Assembly: GCA_002497905.1 (NCBI GenBank)
Contig: DAFJ01000042.1
Coordinates: 1 to 24,198 of the forward strand
Direction of reading: 5' to 3'
DNA length: 24,198 bases
Origin: Euryarchaeota archaeon UBA251
Lineage (GTDB): Archaea > Thermoplasmatota > Poseidoniia > Poseidoniales > Thalassarchaeaceae
Of the stretch, positions 6,372 through 12,687 are shown piece after piece. Below the pieces are notes generated by a model, which was not told the DNA's origin, did no database searches, and saw only the letters and a program-made list of their open reading frames with translations. Each line of letters begins with the position of its first letter. Position 1 is the stretch's first letter. Both the position numbers and the translations under genes were made by a program.

Positions 6372-7862
6372 CTAGATGAGATAGTGGGCTCCACACGACT
6401 CCTTGCGGGCTTTTGCAGCAGAAATCGCCGCTTGAGCCAGATCAAGCATGAGGCTAGCATCTAGAGCTGCGATTAATTCCATATTCATGATTTGTGAATC
6501 GTCTGAAAGACGAATTGGAGAGGCTGCTAGGTCATCGATTTTGGTTTGCACAGATTGGAGGCCTTTTTCTTCACGGATAAGACCCATTTGGGCCATCATT
6601 GTACGACGAATGGATGCTGTAACGGCCCCCACTGTCATGCCGTCCTTGACCTCGCTCATGGCTTCGATTTGCGCTTCTGAATTGAAGGCGGCCTCCATCA
6701 GGAGATTGCGCCCCCCATGCTTTGCAGAGGTAGCCCACTGACCTGCAGATGTACCAGCACTCTCCCCGCTAAGAAGGGCGTCCAAAGTCCAGTTACCTGC
6801 AAGAATGTCACTACCATGCATGCCTGACGCTGCTGATGCTCCCGCAGCATAGAGACCCGTAAGCCAGAGATCCTCACTAATCAAAGCACGGCCTTCGGCA
6901 TCAACAGCAACACCGCCGATAGAGTATCTAGGTGCAGGAGTAAGTGGGATGACTGTTGACCAGAGGTCAATTCCAAAGCGATCTGTGATATGTTGTGCTG
7001 AAGTGTTGAACCATGGTCGTAATGAATTCGGAACTGAGCGTGCATCGAGAACATACTCTTCATCGACCAATGATCTACATGCCTCAGTCAAGCCACCAAC
7101 AAGTTCGATATCGTCACCATTCGCTTTACGCAGACGTGCCCCCGCATCAAGGAGAGCGAGGGAGAGGAACATTTCTGAATCCTTGATCATCATTGGATGC
7201 CAGCCTACAAATTCCATGCCACTGAGCATTGCACCCGAACGGAATGCTAGAGCGGTTTTGGAGCCGGATGAACCGTTTTCCACCCATAGGCCATCATGCC
7301 CATCTCCTGCGAGAATCACTGATTTAGCTTGGATTGGTGCAATAATTCCGGTTTGGATATCAAGGATAACTATGCCACGGACTCGTTGATTCTCAGTCAC
7401 CACAGTGAGTGGGCGGAAGTCATGCTTACGCGGTATTCCTCGCTTCATACATTGCTCTTCGAGAATTCGAAGGGTTTCGCGTCCAGTAACATCTCCTACT
7501 GTAGCAACACGTGGTGTTCGATGTCCTGGTTGAGAACTCAAAGCAGGAGCGCCAGATCCATCCCGACGGAGATTGAGGCCCCATCGTTCAAGTTCGATAA
7601 GAGTAGATACAGATGATGCGCAACGAGAGTTAGAAACCGTGGTTTCAACACCCATTCCAACTGTAGCGGTGTCTTGTTGATGCTCGTTGGAATCTGATTC
7701 TGCAAGAGATGCGGCAATTCCTGTATCATCAGCTCTAGCCTGAGCACTTCCTGGTCCAGCATCATCAAAGATGCTCACTGTAGCTCCGGCATCCAATGCT
7801 GCGATTGCCGCACGCAATGCCGCAACTCCCGAACCAATGACGATGATGTCCCATGACTCCAT
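6372..7862 (-). CDS. Degenerate SdhA/FrdA/NadB-like FAD flavoprotein
   Basis: A 496-residue protein of the succinate dehydrogenase/fumarate reductase/L-aspartate oxidase flavoprotein superfamily. It begins with a Rossmann FAD motif (Ile-Gly-Ser-Gly-Val-Ala-Ala, about 9-15) and keeps Pro-Gly-His-x2-Pro-Arg, Glu-Phe-Val-Gly-Trp-His-Pro (His222) and Gly-Leu-Tyr-Ala-Ala-Gly. However, the family His of the His-Tyr-x-Met-Gly-Gly motif is Arg312, the substrate Arg in His-Gly-Ala-Asn-Arg-Leu-Gly is Ile353, and Ser-Arg-Gly-Ala-His is Ser-Cys-Gly-Ala-His, after which the protein stops within four residues. Ordinary succinate or aspartate oxidation is therefore doubtful. ATG 7862 has an AGGTTG upstream; ATG 7889 is an alternative adding 9 residues. 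It lies 31 nt before the M50 gene. Confidence 0.8.
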   Translation of the reverse strand: MESWDIIVIGSGVAALRAAIAALDAGATVSIFDDAGPGSAQARADDTGIAASLAESDSNEHQQDTATVGMGVETTVSNSRCASSVSTLIELERWGLNLRRDGSGAPALSSQPGHRTPRVATVGDVTGRETLRILEEQCMKRGIPRKHDFRPLTVVTENQRVRGIVILDIQTGIIAPIQAKSVILAGDGHDGLWVENGSSGSKTALAFRSGAMLSGMEFVGWHPMMIKDSEMFLSLALLDAGARLRKANGDDIELVGGLTEACRSLVDEEYVLDARSVPNSLRPWFNTSAQHITDRFGIDLWSTVIPLTPAPRYSIGGVAVDAEGRALISEDLWLTGLYAAGASAASGMHGSDILAGNWTLDALLSGESAGTSAGQWATSAKHGGRNLLMEAAFNSEAQIEAMSEVKDGMTVGAVTASIRRTMMAQMGLIREEKGLQSVQTKIDDLAASPIRLSDDSQIMNMELIAALDASLMLDLAQAAISAAKARKESCGAHYLI

Positions 7863-7930
7863 GGCTTCAACCTGCAACCCATTCCACATAAGGACGCAAC
7901 ATAAACGCGGCGGCGGGTTAGTGTAAACGA

Positions 7931-9499
7931 TTAACGCATCTTTAGAGAGTCACGTACATCGCGAAGCGCTTCGATTCCAAGGCTACTTGCACGCCGCATT
8001 CTGACTTGTGTACTCCCTGCACCGCCGCTACGTTGCTGGACCTCTGTAGAAATTACAAGTGATGAAATCGTCTCGCCACCCTCTCTTCTAAGATGAATTT
8101 GAACCGGGTGACGGCCACGTACTTTTGGAGACCAAGCTAAACCAATCCAGAGAACAAGGCCACGTTCCATCAAAATGGAGAGACGATCTGCTAAAGTTTC
8201 AGTCATTGAAGAAGAATCAAGAGGAATTGCGGCTGGAAGTTGTGGAGTGGGTTGTGGGGTGACTCGGAAGGTCTGCACTTCTGGAAGGCCACCTGGAACA
8301 ACCACTTCAACTTCGACGGTTTCCTCACGCTCACCAAAGTTGTGAACCATCAAGAAAAGATCTCCTTGACCATCAGGACAAGCAAGAGGGAGGTCATGAT
8401 CCATTCTCCATTCTGAATCTACCAACGAATTATCACCGGTCAAGATATCATTTCTAACTCTTCGAATGATTCTGAAAAGGCCGGGTTGCCATGCTTCAGT
8501 ATGCTCTAGTAAACGGCGTAAAGAAGAAATGTTGAATGGTAGTTTACTGGCCATTTCCTCATTATCTTGAATTATATTTGCCGATGGTTCAGACATAATC
8601 CAATCACGCATCTCCCTTCTAACAATAGATGTGAGAATGTTGTTCAATTTCCAATTTCCAACACCATCCTTGTCAGTCATAGTTGAGAGATATACTGCCT
8701 GAACAATGCGTTCTCGTGCAAGAGAGGGCGGGAGTTTGTTACGAATCGATGGTTTGAGTTCGTCAAGCCAAGCAGACCATTGGGAAGCCGAATCTGGATC
8801 CATGTGCGCCTCAATAAGATCGCTCAATACTGTATGCATCTGACTACTATGTTGAGTAGGGGCATGGAATGGGAGATACTTGAACTCAAGAGAGCGCATC
8901 TGAATTGTCCTTTCAAGGCTAATCGTCTGAGCAATAGTAACTGCTGTCAGGAGAACTGCAGCCATCATAATCACGATATTTCCTGGTCCGCCAACCAAGA
9001 AATATTGCTGAATCATGACGAGGGTGCCCACTACTATGGTAGCCATCATCCGAATTCGTTCATTCAAACGATTCTCACGAATCATCGAACGAATCCGTTC
9101 GGCTCCTGGGAAGGAGTTTAACGAAAGTTGTTCAGCGCCCTTATTCGGACCGAAATCATTCTCAGAAGTAATGAATTGCATCTCAGCGGCAATCGTGGGA
9201 GGTAAGAGAATAATGATTGAAATGCAAATCATCGCAAAACCTGTCCACTGTGCATCGATTTGGTCTGGAAATACCATGACAACGATGAGTAACACCATCA
9301 GGCTAGGGCCGAGAGTAAGACGTAGTAGACGGAGGGGGCTTGATTGTGCGAAATTGACCGCAGCATTCCGCCGCTTGTCGGTTCTCTTCTCCTTATCACG
9401 TTCGACCTCGTCCAGAGATTGGGTCTCCTCCGGACGATCGGGTGTAGGCAATGCCAACGGCACTGAGTCCCGTAGATCGAGCGAATCCTCCTCAGTCAC
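7931..9499 (-). CDS. Unknown four-helix membrane protein with large cytoplasmic-type domain
   Basis: I cannot assign this 522-residue protein to a family. Residues 1-55 are charged (Glu/Asp then Lys/Arg). Two helical hairpins follow, at about 62-77 with 85-105, and about 150-169 with 173-192. Residues 200-365 are polar, mostly helical and rich in Arg and Trp. Residues about 370-490 are beta-rich with proline-rich linkers (Pro-Gln-Pro-Thr-Pro-Gln-Leu-Pro), like a beta-sandwich. The tail is basic. The GTG at 9499 is preceded by a GCAGGT element. It is the first gene of the - strand set ending with the M50 protease, 68 nt before the flavoprotein ATG, and could be a substrate or partner of that protease; this is only context. 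Confidence 0.75.
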   Translation of the reverse strand: MTEEDSLDLRDSVPLALPTPDRPEETQSLDEVERDKEKRTDKRRNAAVNFAQSSPLRLLRLTLGPSLMVLLIVVMVFPDQIDAQWTGFAMICISIIILLPPTIAAEMQFITSENDFGPNKGAEQLSLNSFPGAERIRSMIRENRLNERIRMMATIVVGTLVMIQQYFLVGGPGNIVIMMAAVLLTAVTIAQTISLERTIQMRSLEFKYLPFHAPTQHSSQMHTVLSDLIEAHMDPDSASQWSAWLDELKPSIRNKLPPSLARERIVQAVYLSTMTDKDGVGNWKLNNILTSIVRREMRDWIMSEPSANIIQDNEEMASKLPFNISSLRRLLEHTEAWQPGLFRIIRRVRNDILTGDNSLVDSEWRMDHDLPLACPDGQGDLFLMVHNFGEREETVEVEVVVPGGLPEVQTFRVTPQPTPQLPAAIPLDSSSMTETLADRLSILMERGLVLWIGLAWSPKVRGRHPVQIHLRREGGETISSLVISTEVQQRSGGAGSTQVRMRRASSLGIEALRDVRDSLKMR

Positions 9500-9573
9500 A
9501 TTACCTGCTCAGCATCCAACCCCCTTCATCTCATCGCATCCTTTCAAGAAGGGGGGGCGATTGTGTTGGGTTT

Positions 9574-9648
9574 GGGCGTGTAGCATAGCCTGGATAATGC
9601 ACCGGCCTCCTAAGCCGGGGACCGCGGGTTCGAATCCTGCCGCGCCCG
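9574..9648 (+). tRNA. tRNA-Arg(CCT)
   Basis: A full cloverleaf folds by eye. The acceptor GGGCGTG pairs with CGCGCCC (one G-T), the D stem is GCAT/ATGC, the anticodon stem CCGGC/GCCGG encloses loop CTCCTAA with anticodon CCT at 9609-9611, the variable loop is 5 nt, and the T arm GCGGG/CCTGC holds TTCGAAT. Discriminator is G and CCA is not encoded. There is no intron. No clear TATA box is seen upstream (a G-rich run lies at 9551-9557), and the 3' end is 3 nt from the stop of the convergent rfcS-like gene. Confidence 0.96.
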
Positions 9649-9651
9649 TGT

Positions 9652-10788
9652 TCAAGCAATGGACAAGCCGTGGTTACGACCAATTTCAGCAAATCGATGA
9701 AGAAGATCCTCAAGATGGATTCGTGAATCAATTGTATTTCCCATTCCAATTTCAGTTAATGCAAGAGCCTCAAGGAGGTCGGTTCGAAGGTTGTTAGGAA
9801 CGGGGAGGCGTGGGCTTGTGATCGCCATGTGAACCTGTTGAATAATGTCCTCACCATCCAATGCATGCTCTCTGAGCATGCGATCGAGTTCCCCATACGC
9901 ACCTACTGAAACGCGCTTTCTTCTCCGGCCATCATTCTCCATCTTCCATTCAACTACGCGACCCCTTAATGCCATCTCTACCATATGGCGGCCTGTTTGA
10001 AGTGTAACTGCATTAACCAGACGAACTACCGCTTCACGATCCTCTGCAAGACCGCGATGAACAAGAAGATCTAAAGTGAAAATTGCCTTTCTCAAATCTC
10101 CATTGGATATGTGAACTACATCACCAAATACGCCATCAGATACTTGCACTCCTTCCAAGTCAACAATCTTCCGAAGAGTTGCTTCGATTGTGTCACGCTC
10201 AGGAGATGGGAGTCGAATTGAGCGGGTCCTTGATCGAAGAGCGTCAATGATGCGGCTGGGAGAGCGAGCTACAAGAATGAATCTCGAAGTATGGCCTGAA
10301 CGTTCCATCATCCTACGAAGATATGCTTGCCTCTTCATACCGAGATGGTCGGCATCCTCGATGATAATGAGGCGGGAAATCGGTATACGGCCATCGGAGA
10401 GGTCGATTTCCGATCCTGAAGGGGGTGGATCATCGTCATCAGCTGTCCATAAACTTCGATCGAAGGCATCTAGGCTTGAGCTTGAAGCGAGTGACCCTCC
10501 ATCTGCTGAGCCGCTCTTGAGAAACTCCTCAAAACGCTTCATTGCATTCTGTGAACCGCTCAAATCTCGTGCTTGAAGAACGTGATGGGTTGCTTTCCAA
10601 CCCGGACCCAATACTTGGCGAGCAACGAGGCGCCAAGCTGCTGTCTTTCCGCAACCACTTGGACCGGAAATCAAGAGGTGGGGAGGGTCTCCTTCGATAC
10701 TAGCAGACTGAAGGGCATTACGAATCCGTTCTGGAGTTGCAAGATCCGCAAACCGAGTTGGTGCATGACGCACAAGCCAGAGAGTCAC
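9652..10788 (-). CDS. rfcS: Divergent replication factor C small-subunit-like clamp loader ATPase
   Basis: This 378-residue AAA+ protein matches RFC small subunits from its first residues (Trp-Leu-Val-Arg-His-x-Pro, then Pro-His-Leu-Leu-Ile). Walker A is Gly-Pro-Ser-Gly-Cys-Gly-Lys-Thr at 42-49. Walker B ends Ile-Glu-Asp-Ala-Asp at 143-147 rather than the usual Asp-Glu-Ala-Asp. The arginine-finger region is Arg-Ser-Arg-Thr-Arg at 185-189, sensor 2 is Gly-Asp-Leu-Arg-Lys-Ala at 230-235, and an alpha-helical collar domain follows. RFC loads the PCNA clamp on primed DNA. An acidic, Ser-rich insertion at about 92-135 separates the Walker motifs. It could be a second small subunit or a specialised paralogue. 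Start is a GTG 47 nt downstream of rpo12. Confidence 0.85.
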   Translation of the reverse strand: MTLWLVRHAPTRFADLATPERIRNALQSASIEGDPPHLLISGPSGCGKTAAWRLVARQVLGPGWKATHHVLQARDLSGSQNAMKRFEEFLKSGSADGGSLASSSSLDAFDRSLWTADDDDPPPSGSEIDLSDGRIPISRLIIIEDADHLGMKRQAYLRRMMERSGHTSRFILVARSPSRIIDALRSRTRSIRLPSPERDTIEATLRKIVDLEGVQVSDGVFGDVVHISNGDLRKAIFTLDLLVHRGLAEDREAVVRLVNAVTLQTGRHMVEMALRGRVVEWKMENDGRRRKRVSVGAYGELDRMLREHALDGEDIIQQVHMAITSPRLPVPNNLRTDLLEALALTEIGMGNTIDSRIHLEDLLHRFAEIGRNHGLSIA

Positions 10789-10835
10789 ACACAGTGTTCA
10801 ATCCGCTGGTCCTTGAACTGAACGATGGGGGGGAA

Positions 10836-10988
10836 TCACTCTGCAATGAGGTCTTTGTGGCCACCTCGACGAGGTTTCCTGAAAATCCGGTATCCACAAT
10901 TCTTACACTGCAAGGTGCTTGTTTCGCCCATGGTATCGATTGGGATCATATGACCGCATCTGAGACATCGGTAATCGACTTCGACCAT
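10836..10988 (-). CDS. rpo12: DNA-directed RNA polymerase subunit Rpo12 (RpoP)
   Basis: The 50-residue protein is an archaeal Rpo12/RpoP zinc ribbon: Tyr-Arg-Cys-x2-Cys-Gly near the N-terminus, then Leu-Gln-Cys-x2-Cys-Gly-Tyr-Arg-Ile and the typical Arg-Lys-Pro-Arg basic tail. It is a small structural subunit of archaeal RNA polymerase, equivalent to eukaryotic Rpb12. ATG 10988 gives the normal family length and N-terminus. A GTG at 11030 overlaps the stop of guaAA by 4 nt (GTGA) and would add 14 residues, consistent with translational coupling, so the true start is uncertain. It sits between guaAA and the RFC gene in one - strand operon. Confidence 0.9.
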   Translation of the reverse strand: MVEVDYRCLRCGHMIPIDTMGETSTLQCKNCGYRIFRKPRRGGHKDLIAE

Positions 10989-11026
10989 GGTTGCGCGACC
11001 GTGGGGGTATTCTTCAACCCGACGGT

Positions 11027-11623
11027 TCACAAATTACGCATATTTTCACAAATACGGACGAAATTTTCGAACATTTTCACTCCATACTCCGAGTGATCTA
11101 CCTCTGGGTGAAATTGCAAACCGAAACGATCCCCAGCATCATTTTCCATTGCTTGAACCTTACACGACTCGCTCGATGCGGTAATTCGGAAGTTTGGAGG
11201 CAATACCGTGACCTCATCATTGTGAGATTCCCATACTTTCTGTTCATCAGGCGTACCTTCGAAAATATGGCCACCCCCATTTACAAGTTCAATTTGCGCG
11301 GCTCCAAACTCCGGTGCTGGAGCTGCGCCAGCATCACCACCATAGAACCGTGCCATGAACTGGTGACCGGCACATATTCCGAGAATTGGTACAGCAATCT
11401 CTAGATATTCTCCACAATTACCGAGTTCGCCCGTAAGACCCACTCGTGTCGCGCCACCAGAAAGAATCAGTCCGTCGACTCTACGGAGGTTATCTACAGG
11501 TGTATCGTTGGGAAGAATTTGGGTATCAACACCCATGTACCGAAGCATGCGCCATTCACGATGGGTCCATTGTCCTCCATTATCGATGACATCGACAATC
11601 AATGGAGCGGCCCCCTCACCCAT
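11027..11623 (-). CDS. guaAA: GMP synthase glutamine amidotransferase subunit A
   Basis: This 198-residue protein is the free-standing class I glutaminase of the archaeal two-subunit GMP synthase. Near the N-terminus is Asp-Asn-Gly-Gly-Gln-x2-His-Arg. The nucleophile is Cys84 in Leu-Gly-Ile-Cys-Ala-Gly-His-Gln, and His172/Glu174 sit in Gln-Phe-His-Pro-Glu-Val, completing the triad. It releases ammonia from glutamine for the partner ATP-pyrophosphatase subunit (GuaAB), which converts XMP to GMP; that partner is not in this window. ATG 11623 gives the standard length. A TTG at 11674, overlapping the upstream stop as TTGA, would add 17 residues. The family also includes other class I amidotransferases, but the N-terminal motif favours GuaAA. 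Confidence 0.9.
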   Translation of the reverse strand: MGEGAAPLIVDVIDNGGQWTHREWRMLRYMGVDTQILPNDTPVDNLRRVDGLILSGGATRVGLTGELGNCGEYLEIAVPILGICAGHQFMARFYGGDAGAAPAPEFGAAQIELVNGGGHIFEGTPDEQKVWESHNDEVTVLPPNFRITASSESCKVQAMENDAGDRFGLQFHPEVDHSEYGVKMFENFVRICENMRNL

Positions 11624-11670
11624 GGCCACATTCAGTAAGGTCGCTCCTTGAATCTGGCGTTCTTCGCAAT

Positions 11671-12558
11671 TCAACGAAGGACGTGTCGTTGCATATTCGC
11701 TTCAAGTGTTGAAAGAGCCTGCATCGCCGATTCTACATCAAGGCCGAATCCTAAAGCGAAACGATTCCGAACAACCATGGCATTCCCACCAATGTCTCTG
11801 AACGCTTCACCGATCTCTTGGATCATTTGGTCCACTGGGCCATCGTCGATGATGGCAACACGACCTATTCCTGTTTTCTCTGCATCTAGAACAAAGGCAT
11901 CGGGATTATTGGAGGCTGCAACTGAAAATGGACTGTCACTCAGAATGGTTGCCGCTCGACCCGGATTATTGAGAGATTGTTGAGCAAGAAGAACATAGAG
12001 GAGATGGTGTGCAACTGGTGCGCCATTGGGCGCATCTACACCGAGAGGAGCAGAAAGGATTGCATGTTCAGTAAGTGAAGATAGAGTCGCACCTTCTCTC
12101 GTCATATGGACAATTCCTGGAGATTCTGGGTTTAGCATTGTAATTGCACCAGTGCCAGTTCGGACAAGGCCATCAAGATGCATTAGGCGGCCTGTTCGAA
12201 TAATCGATGAAAGGTCAAGAGCAGAGAGGACATAACCCTCACCAACGATTGGAGGGACTGGGGCCGCCGTTGATGCCACAAGATCCGCTGTGGTTGAGGA
12301 GAGAGCTGAACGGAGATTGGCATTCTGGGCTTCAAGTTGTGTAATTGCTGCATCCATCTCATTACTCTGGGATGAAGGGGGCTCGTCTACAACAGAGGTA
12401 GATGGAATGAGAGGGAGGTCCTCTGCATTTGGTGAAGGAGGAGGTGCCACGGGAGGAGGGGGTGCGGTCCCAAATAGGCCAGACCCTCCCATGGATGGTC
12501 GTGCTCTTCCTCTCGATGTTCGAGAGGGTGTGCGGGGGGTGCCTTCCTCGTCGGACAT
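11671..12558 (-). CDS. Class II aldolase/adducin-like protein lacking metal ligands
   Basis: A 295-residue protein. Residues 1-65 are Ser/Pro/Arg-rich and disordered, including a run of prolines. Residues about 68-95 look like a short coiled coil (Ile-Thr-Gln-Leu-Glu-Ala-Gln). Residues about 115-295 resemble the class II aldolase/adducin fold: a Gly-Leu-Val-x-Thr-Gly-Thr-Gly segment, Ala-His-His-Leu-Leu-Tyr, Ser-Asp-Ser-Pro-Phe where aldolases have His-Thr-His-Ser-Pro-Tyr, and Arg-Asn-Arg-Phe-Ala-Leu-Gly where they have Arg-Asn-His-Gly. A helix with Ala-Leu-x3-Glu follows. The zinc-binding histidines appear to be lost, so a non-enzymatic role is likely. ATG 12558 lies about 28 nt from a TATA box, suggesting a leaderless transcript; ATG 12573 is possible. 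It heads the guaAA-rpo12-rfcS operon. Confidence 0.65.
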   Translation of the reverse strand: MSDEEGTPRTPSRTSRGRARPSMGGSGLFGTAPPPPVAPPPSPNAEDLPLIPSTSVVDEPPSSQSNEMDAAITQLEAQNANLRSALSSTTADLVASTAAPVPPIVGEGYVLSALDLSSIIRTGRLMHLDGLVRTGTGAITMLNPESPGIVHMTREGATLSSLTEHAILSAPLGVDAPNGAPVAHHLLYVLLAQQSLNNPGRAATILSDSPFSVAASNNPDAFVLDAEKTGIGRVAIIDDGPVDQMIQEIGEAFRDIGGNAMVVRNRFALGFGLDVESAMQALSTLEANMQRHVLR

Positions 12559-12579
12559 CGTCCCTTGATTCATCAAGCC

Positions 12580-12592
12580 GATTATATACAGG
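12580..12592. promoter_or_regulatory. Shared TATA box for tRNA-Asp (+) and the aldolase-like operon (-)
   Basis: ATTATATACA reads TGTATATAAT on the other strand, so it is TATA-like both ways. Its centre is about 28 nt from ATG 12558 on - (fits a leaderless start) and about 28 nt from tRNA-Asp on +. It is the clearest AT-rich promoter-like element in this part of the window. Confidence 0.6.
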
Positions 12593-12613
12593 TTGGTGTT
12601 GGGCAAATTGCCT

Positions 12614-12686
12614 GCCCCGATGGTGTAGTGGCCTATCATGCAGCCCTGTCGAGGCTGCGACCCGGGTTCAAATCCCGGTCGGGGCG
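12614..12686 (+). tRNA. tRNA-Asp(GTC)
   Basis: The acceptor GCCCCGA pairs fully with TCGGGGC. The anticodon stem CAGCC/GGCTG encloses loop CTGTCGA with anticodon GTC at 12648-12650. The T arm CCGGG/CCCGG holds TTCAAAT. Discriminator is G, and no CCA or intron is encoded. A TATA box is centred about 28 nt upstream. The 3' end lies 1 nt from the stop codon of the convergent trm5 gene, and no T tract follows. Confidence 0.96.
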
Positions 12687-12687
12687 C

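Noticed and set aside
6341..6372. A possible frameshift that would restore the usual SdhA C-terminus
   Set aside because: Reading past the TAG in the same frame gives no Ser-Arg-Gly-Ala-His-type continuation or SdhA-like tail, so the short end is taken as real.
6341..6460. N-terminal extension of the M50 protease to 6460
   Set aside because: It would overlap the flavoprotein gene by 89 nt and read its sequence out of frame; ATG 6340 has a ribosome-binding element.
6949..7389. A 146-residue + strand open frame
   Set aside because: Antisense to the flavoprotein gene, whose family motifs are clear.
9551..9557. Run of seven G before tRNA-Arg
   Set aside because: Single short homopolymer; no repeat partner or regulatory meaning could be supported.
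9015..9797. A 260-residue open frame on the + strand
   Set aside because: It lies antisense to the 522-residue membrane protein and rfcS and runs straight through tRNA-Arg; its composition (Arg/Ser-rich) is that of a shadow frame.
11624..11674. TTG start at 11674 for guaAA
   Set aside because: It gives 17 extra residues not typical of the family, though the TTGA overlap is noted; ATG 11623 matches the usual N-terminus.
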